64,000 nt of DNA from the NCBI GenBank assembly GCA_963513935.1, contig OY740774.1, positions 96,789,668-96,853,667 of the forward strand, read 5' to 3'. Shown here in pieces: positions 24,065 through 35,670 of this stretch. Every line of letters begins with the position of its first letter. Positions within the stretch are counted from its first letter, which is position 1. The notes beneath the pieces are model-generated. The model was not told the DNA's origin, did no database searches, and saw only the letters and a program-made list of their open reading frames with translations. The position numbers and the translations under genes are program-made. The stretch comes from Aphrophora alni. Its lineage: Eukaryota > Arthropoda > Insecta > Hemiptera > Aphrophoridae.

Positions 24065-25061
24065 TTAACCCTTAGCTGTTATCATATCTTTTTGTAACAC
24101 TTAAGGAATTATGGGGTCTCACAGACCGCTATTTTTAAGGGCGGTAAGACAATATAAAATGTTAACGCAATTAATATATATTTTTATAATAAAATAATAT
24201 GAACATTTGTATTAGTACTAAATGCAAAAATTACTGATTTTATATTTTTTAAATATTATTTATTTTGCATAAACTCCCAAATGTTGATTTTTTTATTATT
24301 ATTTATTATTTTGATAATGATAGTAAAGTAATAAATAAAAATAATCCTAATACATATTAGGAAAAGGTACACTCAATAAGCTAAACAAATCACATATTTA
24401 TAAACATCTTACAAAATATTGAATTATAGCCCGGAAAATATTCATTTTCTTCCTCGGATTCTCTTTCGTTTTCAATTTCTTCATTATCAATTTCCTGCTC
24501 AGAATCAGTATCATGAGCACTCTCCATCTCGTAATCCGGATCGTTATCACTGTCATAACTATTTCCAAAACCTTCTAGTTCACTTTCCAATTCATTGTCG
24601 ACTAATTCTTCCAATCTGGATAAAAATTCTGGTTGTGTACTATGCTCAACACGGCGTGGGTGCTCTCTCGGATTCTTGTCTGTATACATTCTACCAAAAA
24701 TGATTTAAATTTACACTATTTACAGTATAAACCTTTGTACAACTATAAAACAAACAATTATATTTTAATATGTCACTGTTTCAGAATAAAAATCAAATAG
24801 TCAAGAAAGGAATTTAAATTTTATAAAGTCGATTGATAGTCAAAAAGTTACGCAACAAGTCTCTCAGACCGTCGATATCAAAACATTATATCTTTCACAA
24901 TCCGTACACAAACTTAACTACATTTGCACAGTTGAAACTTGACCTTCAGACTGGAAGGTACTGAGCCACGCATGTTTTTAAAGCAAATGATAGCGGAAGT
25001 AGTTGGGGGGGGTGAATTTCCGGAGCTGTCTCACAGACCGATGATACCAGTTAAGGGTTAA
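24065..25061. mobile_element. piggyBac-type element relic with TTAA ends
   Basis: The element proper is 24069-25057 (989 bp), flanked by TTAA at 24065-24068 and 25058-25061. The termini CCCTTAGCTGTTATC (left) and CCCTTAACTGGTATC (right, inverted) fit piggyBac ends. GTCTCACAGACCG-type motifs lie near both ends (24116 and 25028), with a variant at 24861. The interior keeps only a piece of transposase, so the element is an internally deleted, non-autonomous copy. Confidence 0.8.
24390..24689 (-). pseudogene. N-terminal remnant of piggyBac-like transposase
   Basis: The 99-residue frame is strongly acidic (LEELVDNELESELEG, DSDNDPDYEME, then a Glu-rich run). This is what the N-terminus before the catalytic domain of piggyBac-family transposases looks like. 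The DDD catalytic domain is missing, so the frame is truncated by the internal deletion. Its position and orientation inside TTAA-flanked piggyBac-type ends support the call. Acidic low-complexity sequence alone would not. Confidence 0.55.
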
Positions 25062-25371
25062 GATATATGAAATTATACGGCTATCAAATATTGGTGGGTG
25101 GAGAGTAGATGAAATCTAGATCTTGAATATATTTACTGCGGGGTAAATGTATTAGCATCAGATGTTTATTTAGTTATTACATTGTCTTATTTGATCTTAC
25201 TAAGTATCTTGGTTGTAGTAAGTGAATGAAATTTTCATTTTATTATAATATACACTATTGTATAAAACAAATCCTTAGCTGATAAAGTTAGTCTATAATC
25301 CTAAAACGTATAATTAGGTGAACAAATTATTTTGTCGTAAAGTATGACACACGGTTTACTTACACATACAT

Positions 25372-25373
<2 letters not shown>

Positions 25374-25448
<75 letters not shown>
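25374..25448. repeat. (AT)n microsatellite
   Basis: An uninterrupted dinucleotide run of about 75 bases. Confidence 0.95.
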
Positions 25449-25451
<3 letters not shown>

Positions 25452-25964
25452 TTTATACATTGCGAAAGCTGATAGCCCACTTTTATAATATTTACGTCTT
25501 TGTTATGTCACAAAAATCATGTAATGTTAATAAATTGAAAACTAAAGTATTTATCTATCATAAAAAGTTATCTTTTGTTTCTTTTCATCTAGAGTATATA
25601 TTTTTTATGACCGTACATTAATATTATACAACAAATATAGTAAATATAAATATTATATTTAGTACTATATGTTTTATTCTGTACAAAGAATAGGTGGTCC
25701 TTAAATGTTAATACTTCTATCTTCATATCTTTTGCTTTAAAAATTTCAATTGTTACGAAAATGTATGTTAAATTTTTAATATGGTTACTTATTCAAACAA
25801 TTACTTATAAATATTATATAGATTTAATTTAAATTTTTAGGAGTTATGATTTTATATCAGATACGCATTTAAAACATAAATAAGTACTAATAATATAATG
25901 TAGTTATAAACCTTAGAATTAATCCAAAAGTTCAATCCTTAATAAAAAATCGTTCTTCTACCTC
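25449..25964. other. AT-rich stretch; right part homologous to 16.1-16.3 kb
   Basis: The stretch from about 25770 to 25955 follows 16100-16315 at low identity, ending in AATCCAAAA...CAATCCTT on both sides. It is the left flank of duplicated block Q, now separated from it by a LINE insertion. Confidence 0.5.
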
Positions 25965-26455
25965 AGACAGATGTTGACGGGCCATGGATCCTTTCGATCC
26001 TACTTGTGCTCAATGGAGGAGGTCGGTTTCAGGAACTGCTAATTTTGTAAGGATGAGAGAGACGACCTGAGGCCCACCTTTTTTGAGTGCGAACGCTTCG
26101 CGGAAAACCGGCGGAATATCAGGGACAGGATTAGGGAGCTATCTGTGGAGAATATAGTGGAAAAGATACTAACATCAAGAGCTAATTGGGACGCCGTCTC
26201 CGTTTACGTTGAATCGGTGCTGCGCTGCAAGAAGGTACAAAGATGGCTAGAAGAATAGAAAATGTGGTCCTAGAGACATTAGAGAGGCTCCACCCTGAAG
26301 TAATGCGAAAACGGTCCCGGGGTGGGTATAGCCTGGAGAAGAGGAAGGTTTTTTAGTGGGTTGTCCTGCGTGAGGAGTCCGACACATATGTCCCTTAGGG
26401 ACAAGTAGGTAAGAGCATTTTTTGCCGTAACCTCTATAAAAAAATAAAAAATACA
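25965..26455 (+). mobile_element. 3' fragment of an R1/Jockey-like non-LTR retrotransposon
   Basis: The plus-strand frame 25965-26258 reads RQMLTGHGSFRSYL, then a degenerate zinc-knuckle region (FRNC, stop, FC, later FFEC), then FAENRRNIRDRIREL and KKVQRWLEE before TAG. This is the conserved tail of the reverse-transcriptase protein in R1/Jockey-group LINEs. One TAA lies in the knuckle, and a His is replaced by Pro. A 3' UTR follows (26259-26440) and ends in an A-rich tail. Comparison with 16.3 kb shows that it interrupts the duplicated unit, so it inserted after the duplication. The element is 5'-truncated and dead. Confidence 0.8.
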
Positions 26456-26499
26456 AAATTGTTATTGGAAATATACCTCATAATCAACTTTCCAATACC

Positions 26500-26760
26500 A
26501 ATTACAGAAGTAACTTGTTAAAGTCATTAGAATCGTTGTTCCAATGAAACAAACAATTACATTATTCATTATAGGTCATTGTAGGGGGGAACACATTAAA
26601 GCTTATCGCTATCGTAAGCATGATACGGGTTAGCGACGATTAGCAGAGGTAGGTCCGTTGGGCTTTGAATAAAATAGATTTCTTTATCTCTAATCACACA
26701 CTAACTGCCCTAATCTCATGGTAAAAAGGAAACCAATATTAGACTATTAAAATAAATAAG
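26500..26760 (-). repeat. Block Q, copy 3
   Basis: The minus-strand frame reads SSLTRIMLTIAISFNVFPP followed by TMTYNE and a stop, parallel to copy 2. Homology to 16350-16570 continues on both sides. Confidence 0.55.
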
Positions 26761-26879
26761 GGTTTCATAATTGTCTTTAGTTTTGTTCGTTTAAGAAAAA
26801 TTAACTATAAAATATTAAACGAAATTATCAAACTGTATTGTCATTAAACATCACACATTCAGGACATTATAAAACAATA

Positions 26880-27060
26880 ATAAAGTTTTAATAAAGAGAA
26901 TACATTACAGCTTATCTCTCCACAAGTGTGATACTTGTTAGAGATAACACACTGGGGCAGTTTAACTCCATTGGGATATTTGAAATAGATTTATTTTTGA
27001 TAGTAACGCAGTCATTTTTATAATAATATTTCATAATTAATTCTGTTTCATATTTTTTGT
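26880..27060 (-). repeat. Block Q, copy 4 (short)
   Basis: The minus-strand frame reads LSLTSITLVER and then TAA. Right-hand flank TTTATTTTTGATAGT...TTTATAATAA resembles the flank of copy 5. Confidence 0.45.
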
Positions 27061-27127
27061 CACATTTACATTAGGGTAACATGTAAGGTCATCTTTTAAA
27101 ATACATTTGTTAATAATAATTTAATAT

Positions 27128-27215
27128 ACCACATGCAATCTTCTAATCACATGGGAAATACCACATGCAATCTCTAACCACATGTAAAATGTAATATCTA
27201 ACCACATGTACAATA
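27128..27215. repeat. Short imperfect repeats of ACCACATG
   Basis: Four CACATG words occur in variants of ctaaCCACATG(c/t)aa within 90 bases. Confidence 0.6.
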
Positions 27216-28860
27216 TCTTATGTAATTAACTTTGTTCCTAACATATATGAAGAATGAAGCAGAAACTTTATGTCCGGGATATACGAGCAATTGCTCACCA
27301 TGCTCCATTTTTGTAACACATAACAAAAACACTACTTCACTGACAGCACTGTCAATATAATGTATTAGCTGTACGGAGTTGAAACTCGGACTGAGGAAGT
27401 GGAAGGGATAAACAAACCGGTCTAGCACAAGCCGGTAGATACAACGTTGCCAAATCGCCCGCAGTGTTGCCAGTCTCATTACATTTCTCACACGCCTCGT
27501 TTGTATTTATATACAAGCTAATAATAAAAGTTTTGATCATAAGAATAACTTATGATAACTAAATGATAGTAGGTAAGTAAATAATTCATTAGATGTAATA
27601 TTTTGATGCAAGACATGTGGTTTTACATAATGGGAGTATTGGAAACATTTTATGTTTTATGTGCAATTATTATGTGAATATATTATTCAAATATTGTTAA
27701 TAATTTCATAAAATTATATCACGAAATGTGTAATAAGTCACTTTTTTTAAAAAAACTCGTACTTTCAAATTGACTATAAATTAAAAAATTATTTAAACTG
27801 CGATGATTTCGTTAAGTACAATATCACCACAATAAATCATACGCTTCTAAATAAAAGGGCATATATACGTTTCGCAAATATATGAACATGATTTTAAAAT
27901 ATTCACTGATAATTGTTATGAATAGAACTTAAGTATTCGCAACAAAAAATTTGTGTTAAATAACTTCAATTTTCAATAATTCATTAATTGGTATAGTGTA
28001 CAAGAATGTAAGGGGAAAATATTATTTAAAATTATTGTGTACACATTGAGTTAAACTAATAATGTAAGTCAGAATATAATTTGAACACAAATGCTCACAA
28101 ATAGAATGTGTATTTATTGCAACACGTTTCAACGCAAAGTCGCTGAATATATTTTCCGAAACATTTTCTCTAACATTTTAGTGAATAGTTTAGATTAAAT
28201 ATGTAAATTAATTTGCTAATTTCTAGGTTAACAAATTAGTATTTAGTAATAATTCCGTATGAATTTACACTGTTGAAAAAAATATAAGAACTTAAATAAT
28301 GTTATCGGTTTCCAAAGGTGTTCCTCTTTTAAATTTTTTATTTTATGTAAAGTAAATTTAATAATTAACTAACTGTAATATAATTTAGTTGTATTAATTG
28401 AGATGTTTAATTATTTTTGTGATTGTAACATATATTTAAATGTTGTATTAAATGGAAGTAATATTCAGTTAATCAGTTAATAATCTGAACGTTTTTTCTA
28501 CATAATTAGAATACATGTATATATCGAGTGTCTTTTGTGTTGTGGGGATATTTTATGAGTGATTTAATTAAAAAACCTACGGCGTTGACGAAATAGCTGC
28601 CGTCAAACAATATTGACATCCATATGATACCCATAAAATTATATACCACCATTAAAATACAGTAAGTCGAAAGCAACCATTGAATGGATACAAATTATGT
28701 TAATTTGTGTATGATAGTTTTAAAATTGTATTTAATTATCACTTAGATATTAGAGAAACACAACAGGTCATCAGAAAGTGCAAATCTATTAAGAGTAATA
28801 AGATAAAGTTATATAAGTGGTTCCTCCAATGTAACAGCAAATATATAAGCAATTATTTGT
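27216..28860. other. Less AT-rich patch (27240-27500), then AT-rich sequence
   Basis: The patch at 27240-27500 stands out by composition and contains ACCGG...CCGGT and TGTTGCCAG words. It may be an eroded transposon, but no terminal repeats were found. The frames at 27198-27540 on the minus strand match nothing I know. Confidence 0.3.
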
Positions 28861-29060
28861 ATAATATCTATTAGTAGCCTAGCTTGGCGGAACACACTAT
28901 AGGCTATCTATAAGTGTGGTAATTGTTGGAGATAACAGACTGGGGTAGTTTTACATCATTCTCTTATTTACTATTTATTTCTTCTTTGATAGTCGACATA
29001 GTGATTTTTATAATGAAGAACATTTTACAATTGATTCAGTTTTATATCTTTAGGACATTT
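28861..29060 (-). repeat. Block Q, copy 5
   Basis: GGAACACACTATAGGCTATC...AAGTGTGGTAATTG parallels the other Q copies. The minus-strand frame LSPTITTLIDSL ends in TAG. The flank TTTCTTCTTTGATAG resembles copy 4. Confidence 0.45.
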
Positions 29061-32000
29061 ATGTCTTTACAACAGCAGCTTTTGTAATATATTTTCCAAT
29101 AAAGACAAATTGCCCATAACACTAAAATATTAGGAATTGAAAATAATAACGTTACGTCTTACAGTTATTATACCAATAAAACACAACATACTGTACTGTC
29201 GTTTATATTTCCTTTAAGACGAAAATAAATGGCATCATTGTTTTAGTTATAACATAACCTAAAGAAATTTTACTTATTGGTAAAAAAATTTATTAAACAT
29301 GTATATGCATATATTATCTAGCATTAGAAATAGTGATTGTTATATTTTAATGGAATTTGCATATTATTTGGTGCTTACATAATTATTAAAAAAAATTGAA
29401 GGAGGTAAAAACGAAAGTGAATAGCTTGACATAAATTGCACGGTTTTAAATTTTTTCATGAATGTTTGAAAAATGGACTACTGTTTGAAGCAAATAGAAG
29501 TTTTTATACTAAGCATTTTCAACTTTTTATTCCTTTCTATTTATCACTTCTATCATTAAGCCAAAATAAAGCCATTTATAGTCTGTCTCTCCTACTTATT
29601 ATTGGTGGCATCAAAAAGATATATATTTGTTAAATCACAAATACCTTAGTTTGTGATCACAAATTAAGCATATAAAATGTTCTTTCTAAATAACTATCTT
29701 ACATGTTAATTAGAATATTCATAATCAATAATAGACTCTTATGTCAGATTCAATTACCATTTTTTATTGTTTAATACTTTTTTTAGAATCACTTCAACTA
29801 TCTGTATCACAATGGCCTAATATTATACAAAATATATTTATTTATTCTGTTAAATTAGTTATGTATCTAACTAATTAGTTATGTATCTAAAAGTCTTTTC
29901 GTGTGTCTTATTATACTTATAAAAGTACAAACAAATATTGCTGGTGAATTTCTTTTAATATCTTTATTTTTGTTTATTTTTTTTGCTCTGAAAAAAATTA
30001 TTACCTCCAATACTATTTCGTAAACATTCAAGTGATCTATGTTTTCGTGTGTTATAGGGTGACACTACAATTCCTAATGTTTTGTCAACGATTAAACAAT
30101 ACATTGTACAAAAGCGACCCTCTACAAAAGATATACTTTACACACTAAAATAGTTTATTAAATAAAACATACTAATATATATTTCAACTCCATTATTTAA
30201 CTTTATTTCCTTGTATGCAGATGATAATCGCAGTAGATAGACAGAGTATAAATTAGAGTTTGCATCATCGTTTCAGTTCTACGTATGATTTTATTTCCAA
30301 TAAAATTATTCAGAGATCAAAATATAAAAATAAAAAATTCTCGAAGTATTATCAAATTACTGTTAATACATTACTTAGAATATTACTATGTGCAATGTCG
30401 AAATGTTTATTTCTAAGTAGTAAATTAAAAACTTTCTCAAGAGTTGAAAAAATTCATTACGTCTTCTCTCGTAACTTTAATTAAAACAACCACACAATTT
30501 CCATTTCATTTCATAAACAGTAGTTATACTATCCAGGAGATTTCTTATTCTTAAATAGTAATAAAGAACATTTCATTTATGTCATACTGATTTAGTTTTC
30601 AAATTGTATTTACAGTCAAACATACATATTTGTATAAATTGCCCCTATATATTTTCATAATAAAATATAAAATAATATTTATTTACTATACTAAATTAGT
30701 AGCCTGTTTAACTATTTTTATTGTATTTAAAATACGTAAAAATTAAAGGTTACATTGATCTTAAATAGTAAGTGTTGCCTTTAAGACTGTACATCCAGTT
30801 AAGATACAAATTTAATATGGATCATTCACTGCTATGGTGGATACATAATAGCATCAATTACATTCAGTTAATATTAATTCAAGTTTACTTGCAATAAAAA
30901 ACACATAAAGTATAATAAATTGTGTAATCTATTGTTAAAATTTGATAATCACGTAAGAAGGATATTACTGCAATGGTAAATTTGTAGTCACAAATGTGCT
31001 AATGGGTCTCAAAATAAATATGCTTGATGTTTTATGCGCAATCGAAATATATGACGAATACTTTATATACTTTAACTAGGTGAAAATAATCATTTAAATC
31101 CACTACGCTACAATAAACAGTAATTGTAACATAAAATTTCCACATTGGAATATACACCAAAAATGTCATGTATTTATAATAAAATTCTAATCATTAATTG
31201 TTATGCTTATGGACACGTCTTGCAGATAAGCAGAGAGAAACGATGTATGCAAAAGTCTCATAGATCTAGCTTTTCATCATTGAAAGTGACTATGTATCTA
31301 TACAATAATAAATTACTTATTATCGAAGTTGTTCCTTAAAGTTTTCTTCCCGTTGTGATACTTGTATTGTTGTGTTAACAAATCGGAAAAAGTTGTATTT
31401 AACGTAAGATCTACCTGTAAATAATTTAACTACAAATTTATATTACTCTACACAATATAAAATACATGAATGGATCAATTAATATTTTTTGCATAGCGGG
31501 GAAATGACCTACACCTGATAGATGTTTTTAAAAGGCTAATGAGTGTCTACAAATCGTGCTTTCTATTCCAGTAATTATAGTTTTAGCCAACGCAGGTTCT
31601 GAATTAATCGTAACCGTAATATTGTATGATGTTTTAATCGATATTTGTTTAGCCTAATAGTTCTCGTGACCTCTCATTTAGTAGGTATATCACTAGGGAT
31701 TAAAAAAAACAGTGGTTCATGTCCATTATATAGATTAAAATCAAGGTACAGATATAGGTAAATTAAATACTTTTTACAATATCTGCATAAAAGTACACTA
31801 ATGAATTAAATACTATTCATATTTTTCCGACATATGTTTAAATATCCAAAAACACCACAAATAAAAAAAATATCATATTATAAATGTCTACAGCTGAGCG
31901 AAAAACTTGTCTCATAATACTAGTAAAATTAGATAAAAGTTAATTTATTAAAACGTATATCTTTTGTGAATAAACAATAGTGTGATAACTAAACCAACAA

Positions 32001-32100
32001 TAGAGAACAAAATAAAAAGAACTATTAAAGATCGATAATACAAACTAATGATATGACTAGATATTTTACGCGTAATTTCAATTTATAAACATAACATAAG
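29061..32100. other. AT-rich stretch with one small tandem duplication
   Basis: AATTAGTTATGTATCTAA occurs at 29853-29870 and again at 29873-29890. No other supported feature is visible, and the short frames here are unconserved. Confidence 0.5.
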
Positions 32101-32235
32101 CCATTGTGTGCGTGATAGAGAAGTATTACTTTCAGAAATAGTAAATTTCCTGAGCTTTACAGGGTCAGAGAGGTTTATTTGAATAATATCCAGAATAAAC
32201 TCAGATGATTATAATTCCCTTGTTGATACTGTATT
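32101..32235 (-). repeat. Block P, copy 4 (degenerate)
   Basis: GCGTGATAGAGAAGTATTAC and TTTGAATAATATCC parallel the other P copies. In the parallel minus-strand frame it reads WILFK and then stops. Confidence 0.4.
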
Positions 32236-33032
32236 TACAGTATGTAGGTATTGATAGCACAATTAATAATCTCATATATTAATTTTCTCCTTTATCTTTT
32301 TTATTATTATTTTAATTGTTATTACAAATTTATTTTTTTTCAGGCGTTGGTTTGTTGTTTATTTTTTATCGTTCTTTTTGTTACTGATTGATAATGACAA
32401 AGTATAAACCTTATATTTTATATTTATTATCAATAATTCTATGTAAACAGTTATATTATTCAACTTCTTTTCTTTTTTTTACAATTTGAAAAGTACGATA
32501 AGAATATCTAACAGTGCAGTGTTATTTAAATTGTATGAAAGTGTCAACCTAATTTGGTTATTTTCGATAAGAGTTATATTATAAAAAGATATATTTTTAC
32601 TCTTCAATGTGATTTTAACTAACACATTTGATTGCAGTATGTGCAATAGTTTATTAATCAAATCCCAAATTATTATTCCCTACACTTGTATTAACATAAG
32701 TCAATTATTTTACTACGATATATTTAAAATGCTCCCATTTCTACTATTTTTCAATTTTTTTTATTATTGAAAGTTTGCGATAATGTATAAATATTAAATA
32801 ACTCTATTTCTTTAAATTATATTAGCACTCTATCTTTAGTTAATGTAAATTAGTTATTGATTTATTTACACATCAAATGCTCATACCCGTTTAACTTTAC
32901 TCCTATATCCGTTTATAAGATAACGTAACAGGTTATATTATTGGTGCTTGATAATGTAAACCACTTGAGCCTCAAATACAAAACCGGGATTTGAAATACA
33001 GTCAGAGATTGTTTTACTTTAAGCTCAGGCTG
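32236..33032. other. AT-rich stretch, nothing recognised
   Basis: No supported feature is visible. Confidence 0.5.
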
Positions 33033-33971
33033 TATACCGGGTGTTTGAAAATTCTGGGTACGGCTTAATATTTTACAAACCATAGCAGAAAACATCTATA
33101 AACTTTGCACAGTGTCATATGGCAATGTAAACTATTTTTCCTTGCTATTGCCAGGCCATGACAACCATGGGGGGACGGCCCACGGAGGAAGTCATAGGAA
33201 TCTTAAATGTAAGCACGGGTCGAATGATACCTCATTTCAAAGAGCTCAGTTAGTAGAGTTGAATGCCGCAAACCGCATCTCAAAAGATGTATCCAATCAG
33301 AAATGGCGGGTTGTTTTAGGTACACATTGTGAAGTACATTATGCGCTGCCATTTCTGACTGGATCGTCGTATTCAGATGCGGGAGGCGGTGTTTCACTTT
33401 ACTAACTAATGTTTTCACTGACTTTTGTAACTAGCAAATTATTTTGTCTAGCATTAGAAAGTGACAGCATTCATGAATGGAAACTTTTCCAATAGTAAAC
33501 ATCCAAGTTCCTCTTAAATAAATTAGTTTAAACATTTGAAAATTATTACAGTGGATAATATCAATACTTAAGTTCTACCATTGTTTTTGTTGGTGAGATT
33601 ATTTAACTTACCACTTCATTTTAGAATTTTTTTTTTTTAATCCAGTCAGAAATGGCAGCGCATAATGTACTTCACAATGTGTACCTAAAACAACCCGCCA
33701 TTTCTGATTGGATACATCTTTTGAGATGCGTTTTGCGACATTCAACTCTACTAACTGGGCTCTTTGAAATGAAGTATCACTCGACCCGTTCTTACATTTA
33801 AGATTCGTATGAGTTCCTCTGTGTGCCGTCCCCCCATGGTTGCCATGTCATGGCAATAGCAAGGGAAAATAGTTTACATTGCCATATGACACTGTGCAAA
33901 GTTTATAAATGTTTTCTGCTATGGTTTGTAAAATATTAAGCCGTACCCAGACTTTTCAAACACCCGGTATA
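33033..33971. mobile_element. Long-TIR non-coding DNA transposon flanked by TATA
   Basis: Arms 33037-33364 and 33640-33967 (328 bases each) are inverted copies, over 90% identical by eye, with a 275-base spacer. The ends read CCGGGTGTTTGAAAA. TATA flanks both ends. This is either a 4-bp duplication or a TA duplication with TIRs starting TACCGGG. No transposase is present, so it is a MITE or fold-back type element. The open frames across the arms are by-products of the more balanced base composition. A transcript across it would fold into a long double strand. Confidence 0.85.
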
Positions 33972-34930
33972 TTGTTTAATAACCGGTGATTGCAATAATT
34001 GGATTTATTTAACGCAATAATGGACACACTTCAGTCTTTTAATATTTACAACTGAACTAATGATAAGCAGAGGTTGATTTCTAAAAGTTATTATAAAGTG
34101 GAGGAACTTAATGTTGTTTAAAATTGTTGAACATTCTAACTTAGTTGTATTACACATATGGCTTGGTTCAAGATGTATTGTTATCTATATCTTTATGTTT
34201 TCTGTTAAATAATATGAAAATTGTGACCTTTGACTATAATTCATAGACGTTCAAATAAAAGTTAGACAACAAGTAATCGCTGACAATTATGTAAACACGT
34301 TATCGCTAACATTTAGTGTTAGTTGAAAGTAATTATTTTGAACCATACAAATTGTGTTGCAAAAATATCGCGTATTGTTTTACGTATGTAAGAAAAAAAT
34401 TAACGCAAAGCAGTAAATTGGAAAATATCGTAGAGTATGACTTATAATATGTTGTAAATTAAACAGAGTAACAAGCCTTGGGTTTAATTTCATTGGATCA
34501 TCTCCTGACTGGACCTAAACAGCTAAGGAGCAAACCTTATCAGAGCTACCTAATTTTTAAAACCTTATCATAATATAGACTTCAAGGTTTAACTAACAAA
34601 ATATGTGATGGTACTCCAACCCCTCACTTAGTGAATACACAGTTAAACTCTCCAAATGTTCTCTCAGATAGACATTATCTAATCACGCACATCACATTGT
34701 TTCTATGTATATCATAGAATCTTTATCGTACTTCCTTCCTAAGAATTATGTCTTGCGACCTAAAAATTATCCCATTGACAATAAAACAGGGAGTGCAAAC
34801 TGTTAATAAATCCAAAATAGTATTTGTATGCTAAACCTAACTTGTAAGACATCTTTTCTTTTTTTGGTACATTGTATAACAGTTAGATTAAACAACACTA
34901 TTGTACATCTTTATTTATTTAAAAGGTGTT
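33972..34930. other. AT-rich stretch, nothing recognised
   Basis: No supported feature is visible. Confidence 0.5.
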
Positions 34931-34941
34931 AATCATTTCAT
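34931..34941. repeat. Target-site duplication of the LINE (left)
   Basis: AATCATTTCAT here equals 35660-35670. Confidence 0.85.
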
Positions 34942-35659
34942 GATTAACCAAATATGGCCTTGATATCAACAGTCAAAAGACAAAATTCATGATGATCTCC
35001 AAACACCGAAACGACAATGCCCGAATATTTTTATCAATGATCAGCAGTTGGAACGAGTGGAGCACACAATGTACCTGGGAACAATAATAAATGGAGAGTG
35101 GGACATGACACAAGAGATTAAGTCACGCATATCCAGAGCAACAGCTGCCTTCAATAAAATGAACAAAGTTTTCAAGAGCCATGATGTTACCATTGAAACA
35201 AAAATGAGACTTTTGAGGTGTTACGTATTTTCTATTTTTCTGTATGGAGCAGAGTCATGGACAGTAAACAAGAGCATGATTAAAAGGATTGAAGCTTTTG
35301 AACTATGGTTGTACCGGAGAATGCTCAAAATATCATGGACAGAGCATGTAACAAATGAAGAAGTTCTAAGACGGATGAAGAAATCCAGAGAGATTTTGGA
35401 CACCATTAAGATCCGTAAGCTACAATACTTAGGACACATCATGAGAAATGAGTCCGGATACTCTCTGCTGCAGCTCATCATGCAGGGAAAAATAGATGGA
35501 AGGAGAGGACCAGGAAGACGAAGAATATCCTGGTTGCATAACCCTTAGGGAATGGACCGGAAAAACATCTGTTGAACTTTTCCGAATTGCTGTCAACAGA
35601 GTCAAACTTACCCTGCTGGTCGCCAACGTCCGAAACGGATAGCGCACTATAAGAAGAAG
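34942..35659 (+). mobile_element. 5'-truncated non-LTR retrotransposon
   Basis: The insert of 718 bp lies between perfect 11-bp direct repeats and ends in an AAGAAGAAGA tail, as LINEs do. It holds only the end of the reverse-transcriptase frame plus a very short 3' tail. The element family resembles the widespread insect LINEs whose proteins contain YLGT...YGAESWT...WYRRMLKISW...GHIMRNE. I do not assign a clade. Confidence 0.88.
34950..35640 (+). pseudogene. C-terminal part of LINE reverse transcriptase, two frameshifts
   Basis: The first piece reads YGLDINSQKTKFMMISKHRN. A frameshift near 35010-35025 leads into the main frame (open to 35548), with FINDQQLERVEH, YLGTIINGEW, YGAESWTVNK, LWLYRRMLKISW, LGHIMRNESG and GRRGPGRRRISWLHN. 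A second shift at CATAACCCTTAGGG (near 35540) leads into LREWTGKTSVELFRI, VNRVKLTLLVANVRNG and a TAG at 35639-35641. Catalytic FADD-type RT motifs lie upstream of the truncation and are absent, so no function is possible. Confidence 0.85.
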
Positions 35660-35670
35660 AATCATTTCAT
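35660..35670. repeat. Target-site duplication of the LINE (right)
   Basis: This is an exact copy of 34931-34941, directly after the AAG-rich tail. Confidence 0.85.

Noticed and set aside
33112..33418. Two overlapping frames of 97 and 71 codons
   Set aside because: Both lie in the inverted arm of a non-coding transposon and match no protein. The less AT-rich arm simply has fewer stops.
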